The notes under the pieces were generated by a model. It was not told where the DNA came from. It worked only from the letters and a program-made list of their open reading frames with translations, and searched no databases. A stretch of 64,000 nt of DNA from contig UZAN01040006.1 in assembly GCA_900618425.1 (NCBI GenBank), positions 18,815 to 82,814 on the forward strand, read 5' to 3'. Source of the DNA: Echinostoma caproni (lineage: Eukaryota; Platyhelminthes; Trematoda; Plagiorchiida; Echinostomatidae). A program made the translations under genes and the position numbers. This document shows, one piece after another, positions 1 to 12,745 of the stretch. Position 1 is the first letter of the stretch. Each line of letters begins with the position of its first letter.

Positions 1-2024
1 ACTGATTCAATCATTGAGGAGGTTGCTATTCAGTCGTTAACTTGGTACTCAAAAGAGATGCGGAACACGGCACCAATGTTTGTGGTGACCAAGAATTTTA
101 GTGCAGTTATACTACTTTAATTAGTAAGAAAAGCGTATCTGATGTGACATCGGATAGTGAGTAGTGTTTTACATGCACGAATAATTGTTCGCGTGACTGA
201 ATTAAAGGTGAAGTATAAATTTTGATAGAGAATATATGAAATGTAGATCCTCATGTGGAAGTTTTGCAGTAAATCTTGTGGGTCACAAATGGAAAGTAAA
301 TAGGTCAATATACAATATTGGACCTGTTTGTTGGACCAGCTAAATTTGCACAAAAAGTCAAATAAAATCTGTATTGTTGTTTACTAAGCAGTTAATGTGT
401 TTATAGACAGGAAAACGGATGGCACCAAATAACTGAGTCACTATTAGAATCATCTTTGTTTGATGATTGATATTCTTCAGAAGCCAAACTAACCGGAGCA
501 GTTTGTGAACACAAAAGTAATTTTGGCGAACAACTTAAGGTGCAGCTTACATCCCGTATTGGTTACTTTCTTCAGAGTGAGGAGTTTGTTCACAGTAATG
601 AGGGATTGGCAAAGGCAACGCAACACAAGAAAACCAGTACCAAACGGACTACATTAAATAAAGAAATAATCCATTGTTAAGTACTAAACAGTCAACATTT
701 GATTTAGAGTAATTAATCAAATAGATGGCTTTGCTTTTAGAACGAAGCAAAACAGAAACGTAAAACATAAATAATCGATCAAAGGAAGGTAAGAAAGGTA
801 TTCAATAAAAGGAAATGGGTTATTCGGGCTAGACAAGGAATAATTAAATCTTTTAACCGTAATCGTTGAGATACCCTAGAAGCTAATTCGTACGCAATGT
901 TCAATTTTTCCAGCTTTGATATTGATATTGATATCTTTTATGAATAAAAATCACAAAATTTGAGAGGAAGAGGCGAATGGCAAACCTTTGGAATGAGGCC
1001 AACGTTTACTTGATTGTAAACGTCTAATTTGACTTCAATATTGGCACGTGAAGCAAAAGGTTCAGTAATGAGGATACACCCCTACCTGATTTATCACAAC
1101 CTGCAATCATGCTTGCATTTATATCGTCTGGAAGCAATTTAGAGCAATTAAGTCTGCACGGATGACCGGAAAACGTTTGTGAAAGATCATGTCAAAAGGT
1201 TGACTTTTATGTTGCAAATAATACTCGTTTGTCTGTTGACACAGCATGTTGTTTTTCAGTGATAACAGAAATCCATAAACGATTTATACCGAAATCTTGT
1301 CAGAACCGAAGTCAGTAGGTCTAGGGCAGTTTGCTTGACTCGGTGTATGTACCACCACGTTCTGTCCTACAAAAATGCTTCATCCTGTGTTAACGTTTCA
1401 TAATGATTTTATACAAAGTCTTCAAATTCTCTCAAACTATCCATAAAGGAACTAAAATAAGGATTTGTGTGTTAGGCAAACAGTGAAGGACTAGAGTATC
1501 CCATTGAAATAGCTGATAGACTTAACACGCTGCGCAGGTTACAGGACTTCCCATTAGTTTCAATATCGAAAGTTTGACGCGGCATAATGAAAACTCAAAT
1601 TCACTAAAATCCGAAAACAAAACCTGATTTGGCGGACGATGCACACACAGAGGCCTGTTACAAATTAATTCAAAGAAAGTGTGTGCATGTAGTTAAAATG
1701 CGATAAAATGAAACAGGGGAAGGAAACCGTAAAAGCGAAGATAGTATAAAGTATAGATAGATTATAGCACCCATATTTCATTTAGACAAAATATTAGTCA
1801 ATCAAGTGAAGCAAAAGTCATCTGAGTCTGGTATGAATAAGTTGTTTGAAAAGAATAATTTCTATTCAGGTTTTTTTATTGCGAGCGTTCAAAGACCCAG
1901 ATTAAACCTAGTGCACACAGATTTGTACAAGTTTGCCGGTGATTGAGTCACAACAGATTCGCCTATTTGGCAGATCATTCACTACTCAAACACCGGCTCC
2001 TACCAGCACTATAAATCAATTCAC
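1..2024. other. Intergenic or intronic DNA, nothing supported
   Basis: AT-rich unique-looking DNA with frequent stops in all frames. The only structure noticed is a short TGATAT triplication at 917-935. No splice-bounded exon or transposon protein match was seen. Confidence 0.5.
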
Positions 2025-2245
2025 CCTGGGGTGTCTGATTGATTCGGCTGGTAGCTGAAAACTCAGCAATAAATGGTTGAGACAAGTAATCGCGTGTATT
2101 TTCCTGGAAAGATTTGCAACCCAATAGGAAATATGTACCACTGTGCCAAGCCTCGGACCACCGACCGTCAAGCACCCACTGGTTATCCAAGTTCAACTCC
2201 GGGAGCTTGAGGTGATTCACACGATTGATGTGTTTGATCAACACG
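2025..2245 (-). CDS. Candidate internal exon, product unknown
   Basis: On the minus strand an open block of about 73 codons follows an AG acceptor at 2246-2247 (preceded by ...ATACGAATGTTAG) and reaches a good donor, GTGAAT, whose GT is at 2023-2024. It enters with one base and leaves with one base of a split codon. The peptide is varied in composition, with motifs such as LPELNLDNQWVLDG and SGTYFLLGCKSF, and looks like ordinary protein. The same frame reads past the donor to a stop at 1975, so this could instead be a terminal exon. I do not recognise the family. An old transposon fragment is the main alternative. Confidence 0.35.
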
Positions 2246-3380
2246 CTAACATTCGTATCTGTTTATCTCGGTTTCTGAGTTCAGTTTGTTATTGATAAAT
2301 AAATAAGTCTTCTAAACAAGGATTCTATGAACCAACAACAACAATAACAACAGCAACAGCTAAAGAATTAGCAGAAGTGTTTAAGCAGTTTTATCTCTGT
2401 TGTTTACCATATGACCATCTACAGGGTTCTTGTGCTTGACAGGTGGAAACAAAAATAAAATAGAAATCGGATATATACGTTTGTGGTATGATGTTTTAAC
2501 AAGTAGCTTGTTCCGATCGGTTGGCATAATAATAATAATAATAGTAATAATAACAATAATGATAATAGCAATAATAATCCACTTCAGCGCCATTTGTCAA
2601 CAGGTTTTAAATATTCATCATGAGAAATAATATTTGTTATGCAAACAAAACTCAACTACATTGAGAGATGAATCTGTTCTTGTAACTTAACCGGCAACCT
2701 GAAATATTTAGCTATTAGCACAGACTGCATCATTTGCTAACGTCATTAGTGTGTCAGTGATGTCATTTTGATTCCCAGACATACGCTTCTTGTAATCATA
2801 CTACTACTGTTTTGCAATGCACAAAATTCCGACCCACCATAATGATTCTCTTAAAGTGTTGGTGATCGTGCGCGTCGCTCAGATATGAGGATTTTACTTC
2901 CCAACCTGAGGTTGACTGTTCGAAACCAAGCATATATTTAACCTTTCTGAACTGGCACTGTTCGGCCTATGATGAACATTTTAACTTCACTGCGTGCTAA
3001 ACGTGCAACTGAAAACCCATCATAACATATCTGGTCCCGGGATAGTTAGAAATTCTGAAGTGGAAGACAAAAATGTCACCTATGAGGAGATTTGAGACAC
3101 TCGTCAACTTCGCAGACCTTATAAATGGACAATGTACATCTACCTGTCTCTCTATCCATCTGTCTGTCTTTGCAAGAGGTATTCAATGCACCAAAATGAA
3201 TCACAATTCGTTCTCTCTCTCCTTTTTCTCTTGCACTTTGTTTTACAGGACTGAGACGGCCAGTTTGAGTTTGTTTTTCACCTTTACCAGGAAGTGACAC
3301 TGCGGTGATCCACAGAAATAATCTAACTGATTTGATAAGGCGTCATTTTATTTTATCTCACAAACACCTACGCAGACGCA
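2246..3380. other. Non-coding, with an AAT-type microsatellite
   Basis: Holds the AAT-rich tract listed separately and a possible weak tRNA-like segment near 2870-2930 (a GTTCGAAACC box-B-like string) that is too decayed to call. The opposing short frames at 3073-3300 have pyrimidine-rich composition and are not supported as genes. Confidence 0.4.
2526..2580. repeat. Imperfect (AAT)n microsatellite
   Basis: A run of AAT units interrupted by AGT, AAC, ATG and AGC variants, giving Ile-rich or Asn-like spurious frames on both strands. Confidence 0.9.
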
Positions 3381-3385
3381 GACCC

Positions 3386-3428
3386 AACCGCACACATGCA
3401 TGCACACACAAACACACACACACGCGAC
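3386..3428. repeat. (CA)n-rich simple repeat
   Basis: CACACATGCATGCACACACA-like alternating purine-pyrimidine tract ending in ACACGCGACAC. Confidence 0.85.
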
Positions 3429-3718
3429 ACATCCCACACTTTGTTTTCTATTAAACACCGATCCTTTCCAGGTCTACCACTGCATGTCGCTCACAATTTA
3501 TCTCATTTCCAAATTTTTTCTTCCCAATAACTGATCACAACGCCTATGCGATCACAACTCTTTGAACTGGTTTGTTTAATGACCGCGTGTTTTCACCCGT
3601 TTTGGTGACAGCCACAATAACGTAGCCCTCTAGGTGAGACGCAGATTAAACCATGAGTTGCACTTCTGATTCAATTATGCAATAACATTGACAGTGCCAA
3701 TACAGTATCGGATTATTT

Positions 3719-3768
3719 ACTGTTGTTGTCGCTGCTGCTGCTGCTGCTGCCACTGCTGTTGTTGTCTT
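3719..3768. repeat. (GCT)n/(GTT)n trinucleotide repeat
   Basis: TGTTGTTGTCGCTGCTGCTG-type tract. The apparent poly-Ala/Thr peptide on the minus strand comes from this repeat. Confidence 0.9.
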
Positions 3769-3849
3769 TTGCAATATTATCTGTTTGAGGCCAATGTGGC
3801 CAGATAGCCAATAGCCGGATGGTGGGGGTGGGGTGGGAAGCATGATGAG

Positions 3850-6800
3850 TATTTAACCCAGTTAGCGGAAAAATCGAGGTCGGTCTGTCATAAAATACTA
3901 CTGAAATGTAGAACCAGCAATGCTAATGGGATGATTAATAAATAAAGATGGTCACAGAACGGAGGCAAAGGTTTCAAACCCATAGACGATTGACACAATA
4001 ATGAGAATAAAATTTGTGATTAGGACAATAAGCCAGATCTGGCTTTCTCTATGGCTAACCGTGTTAAATTTAGGAATACTGATAATTAATATAGTGAACG
4101 AAAATTGATTTGAAGTGGATGGCTGGCTTTATTCAGAGGTAGCGGGAAACAATACCCGGAGGAAACAAAAACTAAAGTCGACTCTAATAGTTTTTTTTGA
4201 GATTCTACTTGGTACACAATAACTTAAATCTAGAGGATTATTTCGTTTCATAACGCTCAAAACATCGAAACAATTATTGCGCAAAACAACTTTTAGGATC
4301 TTTCAGTCATTAGGTTACGAGAATCATACAGACTGACTTTTGGTTTTTATGCCTTTTGAAGCACGCCAAAACTCGAGTCGGAATTAATATTCACATATTC
4401 AGAACTTTTTGAATAGATGTATTCTATCTAACAGAGACGTACCGATATATGCTTGAATATTTTCTTACTGAAATCGATGAGAATGTTTATTTAACGAGGT
4501 AACCTTTAATTTTGGCAAAACCCAAATAATTTATGGGCTGGGTGATTTACATAAGGTAAGAGAATAATTGAAAGTATATTAGCCCCCTGCTTGTTAACCG
4601 GGTCGTAGGTTGACTATCTGCTTGTGGAGCTCCAGGTTTGATCTTCAGTCAGATTGACAAATGTGCTCTACTGCTGATACTGGACAAGTAATTTGAGAGA
4701 AAGAGATTTGATACGATTTGTGCTTAAAGTTGCTCCTGCTCTGCGTTTGCTGCGCATTTGATTTTCTAATTGGACAGCGGCTGCTGAAAGAGGCATGTTG
4801 GTCTTAGTGCTGCCCCCAATAAAGCATAGTTGGTGTAACTTTTTGGTGTCTCTTTCCACCATGAATGATCTGCGTTCATTGGCACTAAAGATGCTGATTC
4901 TCTAGGCACCGTGTTCACATAACAACTAGTTGGGTTTGATAAGCTTGTTTGTATGCTTTAATAAAAACACCGGGAATTCGCTTAGAAAAAATGTCCCTCT
5001 GTTCAATGTTACTTTTATGCATATTACACAATTGCCACTACCTTCATTATTTATATTCATTTTACAAGTCCTAATCAACTGTTGAACGCAAAAAGCCAAA
5101 TAAAAATTGAACTGTCAGTGTCACATATCATGGAAGTACTCAACCTTTTAAAATGAATAAAGAGTATTGCTGAAGAGAGAACAGTGAATCAGGGGTGTTC
5201 AAGTGAACTACCTACAACATAGAATAAAGTCGAGCTGCGCTTGGAGTCCTCAATTCTCCGTGCTTCAGACAAAAAGGGGACATCGTTTACGGTACAACCG
5301 TTTAACTATTTTATAAATCATGCGAAGCGTTTCACAATTCTGTTGCACTGGCGGAATTTCTATTGAATTGATTCGTGAAATGACCGTATGTGATTAACGC
5401 AAAAGAAGCACGAAATTGCATGGACAAAGGTCATACCGGCTGAACTGAAAACGAAAGCACTAACGTTTTGTACGGGTTTAGTTGTTTTATCATGAATGAA
5501 TTTGTTGGTGAGCTAACCTAGTTTGACTGAGGTATTAAGCGCTTTAAGTTGAACAAATTATTTTTCTAAGCAATAATCGATCCCATTTCTGACATTTTTC
5601 AAATTTAATCCTATCACCATCTGAATAATGAAAACCTTCACAATGTTATAATGAAAAATCATGTCAGACAAATTTCAGTTTACTAGGACATGGGATTAGA
5701 AAAGGGCACTACTGAAATCTTTGAAGCTTTTTGTTTGTTAGAAAGTTAGATCTATTAATCAATGAATGAAGCATGTTTAAACTGCAATTACTACAGTGTT
5801 AGTCTCTAGCCGGTACAGCACATGAGGGGAAAGAAATGTACCAAGAGAGCATGGGTCTTGTACCAAATAAAAACCTAGATGATGCCATAGCTTTTGCATT
5901 TGGAGGCTAGTCTTACAATTTTAGCAGCAATTTGTTTATTTAAAGTTTTATTTTAATGGTTCATTCTACAACAAATATAGTACGCTTTGTATGCTTTATA
6001 TTGCATAACTACATCAACAAACTAAGTGATCCTCAAGGATTCACTCGGCGAGTTCAGTCGACCTGTGGCATTAAACTCGAATCAATGGAGACTGTCTGCA
6101 TGCATTTCAAAAGCTCCACCGAAAATCATCTCATATATTAGTAAAAAACATTAATTTAACGATGAATAAGTTGAATGAACTACAGGATGCATTTAATCAA
6201 ATAATCAAAAAACAGTTGAATTGTTTGGACAATAAAATCTTGTTTTGATTAATTAAAAACTTTAATTTCGATATTCAACAAATTAATAGATGAGTTTGCT
6301 TTGTGGTATGAAGTTTGTCGTACAGTGCGGAAACTCTGGATACAGCTGCACAGTAAACCTGTTCCAACATAATTTGGTTTGATCAGTGTCACAGAATAAT
6401 CTGAGAGCCAGGTGTTTAGAAAGCTTTTATTACGACAGTGCCCCCAAGGATTCGATCTACAGGCCGGTTGATGGCTATGGTACGTCAGCGGATACCCAAA
6501 GCATTTGAAACTTTGAAACAGTGTATCCATTTGGGTTTTGCTTGCCCAGTGTGTGATTTTTTCTGTTTCTTGGTTCCGCATTCATTGAGTAGGCTTATCA
6601 ACAAACGTGTCGTCACATCGGGCACTCTATCATGACAGCTGAAATAGTATTTTAACAGATTGAACACACTGTTAAGGTGTATCACTCGAACTACATTCGA
6701 CCTTGATGATAATGATGACAATGTGTTTGAGGGAAATGAAATCAAACAATATATCGAATGAACAGAAGCAGAGAACAAAAGTGAGACAGAGTTGTGTCAT

Positions 6801-8805
6801 AGTGATCGGGTGTGGCCATAATCAGGTGATTCAGAGATACACTGTAGAAATGCCACGGGCTGAAAGAAATCAAAGGCATGGTGTTGACGTGTTTCTCGAT
6901 TATTCAATGCATCAATGATCCCTATTCGAAAACATAGCAAATTCTTTTTGAAAATAACACGAAACAACAGAAGGGAATGAGAGAGAAAATACTCAAACAC
7001 AATGTCTATCAGGTGACACTGCATAATAAATGGTATCGACTGATTAATTATATAAGAACCAAACGAGTCTCCTGATTATTAAGCGAGATGATCATAAAAA
7101 CAGTAAAACTGCCGTTGAGTTTGACATCGACCCTACTTATTCATGGTACCTGAAGGCTAATGCCAAGGCTAGTGAAGTTATATGCCCAGAATTAAACTTG
7201 AAAGATTGATTCCGTCATAGTGTGCATGGAAGAGCAGCCCGGTGATGTAACAAGATTTCAAATAGGATTTCAGCTATGAAATTCTTTAGGTTTTGTTATT
7301 ATTTGAGTTAACGAAGTTAAACGAGATTCAAGAAGAATAAAACGAGTATGTGCGTCTCCTTACCTTAAAAGTTATTGTTTTTATTATTGTGTTTGACAAA
7401 GTCATTCACATAGTAAAATTTATAACAGGTTTCTATTACAACCAGGACAAATTTTTCATCAGCATTATCAGGTAATAGCTAAAAACTATCAGAGGCCTTC
7501 GCTTAAATGAGTCCAATAAGGAAACTAGTCCCATTGACCAATTTATAAGAGAAATCACTGATTGAATTCTTTTGTATCATGCATTTGTATCCGATATTTG
7601 TTTACAGTGTTCAACATTACTTCTTTTCATCTGCCTCGGTAGAGTGGTAGCATTGAGCAAACGATAAGTCACGATGCCCTATTCAGCTCAAAACATCATC
7701 TCAATCAACTATGAAAAATCGGTGGGGTCTAACATTATCAAATGTTCTATCTACGTAGTAACTAATTCTAATTGCCGTTTGCTAAGTATATCTGTTGTCC
7801 TTCATTCATGCTAAATGTCACAGTAAAAATGATTTAACCCTAGGACAGTTTTGCTACTGTTGTCAAAGGACATTAGTCTCTAGTACACACAGTACTGACT
7901 GTCAGAGAAAGAAAATGACAGCCAACTTGTGAGCTCAACGTTAGTTAGAGCTTAAATATCACAAATTCCGGGATATGGATGAATGTGCGCTATCAAAAAC
8001 GTACAGATTAGGCGGGAAACAGTATAATGCAGAATAGGGCGCCATGGATTCCATAAATATTGTATGAGATTGATAAGCGGTCCAGGTTGTTTAAGAGAAA
8101 ATGTTACTTGACCTAGTGTGATAATCCGGAAATTTCTCAGAACTGCCTTCCGGAAGGAGCTCTAAAGGATCTTGTCAGAAGAACATTTATTAGATATGTT
8201 TGAGTTTCAGCAGAACACCTTTTTATTCAAAATATCAGCAATTAGACAAGTCATTTGAGATATACGGAGTAGTTTTCGTCTAAGGCGACGGATTCAATTC
8301 CAGAACAACGTTCAAATAAGTGAAGTTATTTCGGTTTTATTGTTTCTCCTGTATTAAAAGCTGTCTGAATTTCAACATTTCAACGCCTTCTTGTGTTTTT
8401 GTGAGTGAGAAAAGATAAAATCTTTACTTGATGATTCGAACAATCCACTACCGATTTTCAGTGTTCATCCAGTGAGTAAAAGAACAGTTCACTCCGGTTG
8501 TGAAACAACTAAATTGTGAAACAACAAATGAACTCCAATAGTTCAAAGAGAAAATTAAACTACTATTAAGAATGACGGCAGCAATAAAGTTGGTTTTACA
8601 GGAATACCGTTGCGTTCATTGAAGATTAACTAACTGAGCACCATAAAGTGCTTCAGGGGGAAAATGAGAAAGATTTGATTACTTGGCAAAGTTAAAATGA
8701 ACTTCCTGTAATTTGCAGTATGAGCTTGTCAAAAAGCAAATTACAAAGTATTATGATGCTTAATTGTCTATATTACCGTTGGATGTTTGGTAGATTTGAT
8801 TTTTT
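3850..8805. other. Long non-coding stretch, no supported gene
   Basis: AT-rich with many stops. Box-B-like strings occur near 4640, 6440 (minus strand) and 8288 (GGATTCAATTCC), each with only a poor upstream box A, so they may be old tRNA-derived repeats. The minus-strand frame at 6249-6581 has no splice support. Nothing else seen. Confidence 0.4.
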
Positions 8806-8817
8806 ATGGCAGTTGTG

Positions 8818-8911
8818 AAAAGTTCAGTGGCCTCAGTGGGATTCGAACCCACGCATAGACGCCACCTACGCATTGTACGCGCACGCTCTACCAGATGAGT
8901 TACGAGGTCAC
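8818..8911 (-). ncRNA. tRNA-like unit, left arm (tRNA-derived SINE or pseudo-tRNA)
   Basis: Read on the minus strand, the seven bases GACCTCG before TA can pair with TGAGGCC at the 3' end in six of seven positions allowing wobble. The D-arm is ACTC/GAGC with three pairs. The anticodon arm TGCGC-GTACAAT-GCGTA would expose anticodon ACA, which is not a normal eukaryotic tRNA. The variable region is about 14 bases, and the T-arm is perfect. TTTT follows at 8821-8818. The ACA anticodon and long variable loop argue for a tRNA-derived repeat or pseudogene over a working tRNA. Internal Pol III promoter boxes look intact. Confidence 0.6.
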
Positions 8912-8997
8912 GTAACTCAGCTGGTAGACCGTGCAAGTACAAAGCGTAGGAGGCGTCCATGCGTGGGTTCGAATCCCACTGAGGCTAATAAACTTTT
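8904..8997 (+). ncRNA. tRNA-like unit, right arm (tRNA-derived SINE or pseudo-tRNA)
   Basis: Same architecture as the left arm, on the plus strand. Box A is TAACTCAGCTGG, box B is GGTTCGAATCC, the T-stem is perfect and TTTT lies at 8994-8997 with another TTTT at 9025-9028. The D-stem has one mismatch (GACC) and the anticodon stem is largely lost, so it is more decayed than the left arm. A member of the same family stands alone at 61684-61775. Confidence 0.55.
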
Positions 8998-9009
8998 CAC
9001 AATCGCCAT

Positions 9010-9533
9010 ATAATGTAATAATCCTTTTCTATCATGGTCGCTATGATATATATCTAGTATTATGGAAAAGCAACCTGTTCAACCTGAAAATAATAAAAAT
9101 TAGGCACTAACTTTTACCGTGCTGTTGGAAACATGGGTTTGATTGAATGGAGTACAAATATATTCAGAACTAGTCACTTGTATCTGAATGAGGATCTTTT
9201 GTTGAACACAACTAATGAGATATCAGATGATGTTCAGTGTAATGTATTCTTGTTCTGGTCCTGTTCGAATTGTGTAAAGATTAGTATAGGAGTGGTAGGG
9301 CGGACAAAAAGAATTTCAGAAATATAGTTCATTCACTCATCCTGTAAAGCGAACAGTTATTCAGAAAACTTCAATTTCAATCATTTATTGAAAATAATGT
9401 TTGCTTGAGAGCAGTGAAGGGTTTACTTCGTTTATATAAAAAATTTCTTCGAGCATAGAGTAAATAACGCCTAAAATGAAAAGTTAGCAAGCAGTGAACG
9501 GCTATTTTGTTCTGAATGGGTCTCTTCATCAGT
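9010..9533. other. Non-coding, nothing supported
   Basis: AT-rich spacer between two tRNA-like repeats. The short frame at 9133-9327 lacks splice signals. Confidence 0.4.
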
Positions 9534-9640
9534 GCAAATCCATCGAACCGACCAAGGATTGAACCATGGACCTCACAGGTGTAATGTAACTATACTACCC
9601 ACTTTCCCATTGGTAAACTGATCAATACTTACTAGGTTTT
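9534..9640 (-). repeat. tRNA-derived short repeat, family 2
   Basis: Read on the minus strand it has AGTGGGTAGTATAG (box-A-like) followed by GGTTCAATCC, a perfect box B. It aligns along about 100 bases with 22506-22617, sharing the flanks GC(A/G)AATCC(A/G)TC and GT(A/T)..CTGAT. Two related copies with Pol III-like boxes suggest a SINE family. Confidence 0.5.
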
Positions 9641-10310
9641 CAGTTGGCGCTTTATTTGCTCTGCACAAGACGAAAATTTCCATATAACCCAATGAAGTCC
9701 TCCACTTCTGGAGTACACCAGATACTCAGATTGGGTGTTTCCGACCGAAATGTGATATGGGTAACAAGACGACAGAGATGTGTTGTGTCGTATCGTGTTT
9801 AGATCAAATGGAAAAGGGTCTGATCAGCTGCTTAGCGATCGAGTGGATGGTATGTCTATGTCCTTCATCTGAAGCCCCGGATGTGGTCCTCAGCTGGGTC
9901 AGTAGATTCAAACCACTGATGGGACCCAGTCAGGGCGAAGCAGCTGTACACTTTTCAGCATTTCTGCTTGCTCCTCCTTTGCTCCATACATGACGAAGTT
10001 CAAAGTATTGAAAAATAAGTTGTTTGTTTGCTGCTATGAAAACAATTGAAAATTGTAACGTGAACATATAAACAGGTTGGCTTTGATAAAAGCGATTGAA
10101 AATGTTTTGTTAGACAGCGAGAGTTAGTGCTGTCTAGATAGATAGGGCGCTATGTACTGGTTTTCAAATTTTTCCAGTTTCTCAAAGAATTCATACCAGG
10201 TATTTTGATGTAAAAATTATAACTGTAGTAAAAATATAGTGTTACTTCCTCAAAAGAGGTTTGAAAAGTTTTGATGTTATTCTGTGGATTTTGATTACAG
10301 TATTGAGACT
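9641..10310. other. Probable old repeat, no gene
   Basis: The open frame at 9757-9993 reads through text with a repetitive feel (CAGTCAGGGCGAAGCAG; compare CAAACCAGGGCAAAACAG near 24173). I see no splice-bounded exon. Confidence 0.3.
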
Positions 10311-10311
10311 A

Positions 10312-10331
10312 TTTTTTTTTTGGGGGGGGGG
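10312..10331. repeat. T10-G10 homopolymer junction
   Basis: Ten T followed directly by ten G. This is a common sequencing and assembly weak point. Confidence 0.95.
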
Positions 10332-12242
10332 TGAACAAAATTCATTGTATCCTGTCGGGAGATTACGAGATCCGGAAATGAACTACAGAGTTAATACGTT
10401 AGCAGTAGGGGTAACCGTGATAAAACACTGTGTGACTGTCTCTAGCATTCGATGATCTTGGGTACAAATGCTATCAGCCAAAATAACCTGGTCACACGTG
10501 TCTAAAATCTGGAACATTTAAAAAGCTGTAGTTGTGAATAAAAATCTATAATCATAAAATCACGTTCCTTAAACTTCATTTAATCCCACTATTTTGTTCC
10601 CGTCTGACGATAAATGCACAAAACAAATGATTTGAATATATGGATTGTTTTAAGCCATTTGAGTTTTATGCACTACCATCTTGTTATAGTTTCACTAGAT
10701 AATCATCTACGGGTGAAAAATCTAGAAAACTGTTGCATAAACTTAATGAATAATAATAATAATGCATAATACACTAATATAACAGAATTGTACTGAATTG
10801 CTGTTACAAAAGAAATGGAATGCAAATCTTTAAACCTGCCCAGTGCAGAATATTTAAGTCATCGTATTGGCACTAGCTCGCAAAAATCGGCATTTTCTTT
10901 GTAAGCTTAATTAAACCGACGATAGTGTTTTTCGGACAAGGTGAGCAAACCCTATCAGAGCCAACTGATTTAAGCAAAGAGAACTGAGTTTCAACATTCT
11001 GCCAACATTTTTTTACCCTCCAAAAAGCCGTACTGTTCGGGAGAACCATAAATCAACATGTATCATTCGATGTTTATTCTGTGCAGAAGAATAAACACTA
11101 TCGAGCTTCATACTCTTTCCGTCAGTAGTAATGGTAATTTTTTCACCGAGTAAATTTGCACTGCAAACCAGTACTCGTTTGCAGAACGAGTGAGTACATT
11201 ATAGAAATCACCAAAAGCAAACTTTCACCCACTCGTGGCATCAGGATTGCTACAATAGGAAGGAATGCTGTAACAAATCAATGGATGCTCGATATCGTAA
11301 GCAGTTTTTTATAAACATGAACTGATTATTTCGGATACTGCTGTCTACGTAACGCTGCATCAGTGTGATGGAATACCTGGACGGGCATTACCGATTAACT
11401 TATTGTGGGGTACACTAAAGCAGGTGGTTCAATTTGCTGTCTTTTATACGTGTTACAAATCACCTCAGATAGATCGTCTCAGCGCGGTTATTTTCCACAG
11501 GATTATAGATACTGGATCAAAGCAACAGAATGAGCACACTAGATACTGGTGTAGATTATGCTTTACCTCCCTGTTTGTTACTTTAAGTTTGGATTAATAA
11601 ATGGATAACAATGTAGTGATAAAACTAAATGCTGTCGGGAGTGAATATCGTGATCACATTAATTTTCTATATGGATTTGGTCTCCTTGAGCTTCACTCGT
11701 TTGTACTAGCAACTGTCCTGTGACCTGTGTGTGCTTAATTTTATTCTTTTCCTTATTGTTGGTGGTGTGGCTAATTCCAAAACGCTGACCAAGCCAAAAC
11801 AAACCAAGTCTACTGAATCCAGTACTCCCTGGGTTTTGCTGTTAAAGCTGACCAGTAAAAATCATTACATGTGGATTGATACCACGCACACAACGCATAG
11901 CGATCACCTTTTTCCCTTTTGGGAAAACTTGATGTCACACATACCAACCTAGTTTGTAATGGTAAAAATAATGTTGTTGGTTGGGTTTTTACGCCAGCTT
12001 GTTGTGAGTAATTCATTCATCCTCAATTGTTTCTAATATGCTTCAAAATCAAATCCAATACACCCGAAACCTTTCTGAATGATATGTATTGGATTGTGTA
12101 TAAAACAGGTGTAGTTGGTTTCGGTTCATGCATTTACGTGCACATCAGTTCAGATTTAGTCTGTTACAATCCAAGAGCATAGCGAACCTAAAAGCTTCAA
12201 TTGATCTAGGGAGTTTGTGTCTTGCTTACAGTTTGTGGTAAT
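10332..12242. other. Non-coding or intronic, no supported exon
   Basis: Contains a short AAT repeat near 10749-10763. Frames at 11403-11597 and 11731-11952 have no convincing splice sites. Upstream exons of the 12.7-14.8 kb gene may lie here but were not identified. Confidence 0.35.
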
Positions 12243-12415
12243 TTATTTACTGCAAGAGTCTACTGAGGAAGAATTAGTTTCACAGCTGTACTGTTCTGCC
12301 AATGCAAATATAATTTGGGACTCGTCATTTAAGTAATGTTTCGGAGTTGGAAACCAGTAGTGGCGTTCGAACTCCACCACGCCTAAGTTTCCACAAGGTT
12401 GTCGGTTACTTCTAT
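12243..12415 (-). CDS. Candidate terminal exon, product unknown
   Basis: On the minus strand a pyrimidine-containing tract runs to an AG acceptor at 12416-12417 (AAATTTCCTAG). The frame enters with two bases of a split codon and continues 57 codons to TAA. The peptide has balanced composition, including RQPCGNLGVVEFERHYW and SCETNSSSVDSCSK, and reads like coding sequence. An AATAAA overlaps the stop, which would be unusually close for a poly(A) signal. No family recognised. It would converge from the opposite strand on the gene beginning at or before 12746. Confidence 0.4.
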
Positions 12416-12745
12416 CTAGGAAATTTATTCGCGTAATTTCATAAAAGATAAAAATGGAATGAATAACAATAAGTATGTATAAATATAAAAGTGTTATCGA
12501 CATATCAGGAATAGGGTTCATTGCAACCCTTTGACAAGTTTATCATGATAACACCCCAAGGATAGATTCTGTTGATGCTTTTACACACACGGCTTGTGTG
12601 AATCTAATAGTGATACCTGATTTCAAGTGTTCACTGATTACGGCTCAATGATGATGAGAGTGTCAAGATTTATTTTCGCTGTTTTCACATTGAGTTGGGT
12701 TTCGTTCTTATCCAACGATACAATATTCCACTTTGTTACAAATAG

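Larger units (their letters stand above)
8806..9009. repeat. Near-perfect inverted repeat of tRNA-like units
   Basis: Two 99-base arms (8806-8904 on the minus strand, 8911-9009 on the plus strand) face away from each other across a 6-base centre, AGGTCA. Aligned by eye without gaps they differ at about 12 of 99 positions. Each arm begins with a box-A-like TAACTCA(T/G)CTGG, has a perfect T-arm (GTGGG-TTCGAAT-CCCAC) containing a consensus box B, and ends with a TTTT about ten bases beyond the acceptor region. The whole palindrome could fold into one long hairpin. Confidence 0.9.

Noticed and set aside
2381..2630. Ile-rich frames on both strands resembling membrane segments
   Set aside because: Created by the AAT microsatellite at 2526-2580.
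6249..6778. Overlapping frames of up to 110 codons on both strands
   Set aside because: Three mutually overlapping frames, no splice sites, AT-rich flanks, and part resembles a decayed tRNA-like repeat.
8806..9009. Two functional tRNA genes
   Set aside because: An ACA anticodon in the left arm, a lost anticodon stem in the right arm and a variable region of about 14 bases do not fit a standard eukaryotic tRNA, so they are called tRNA-like.
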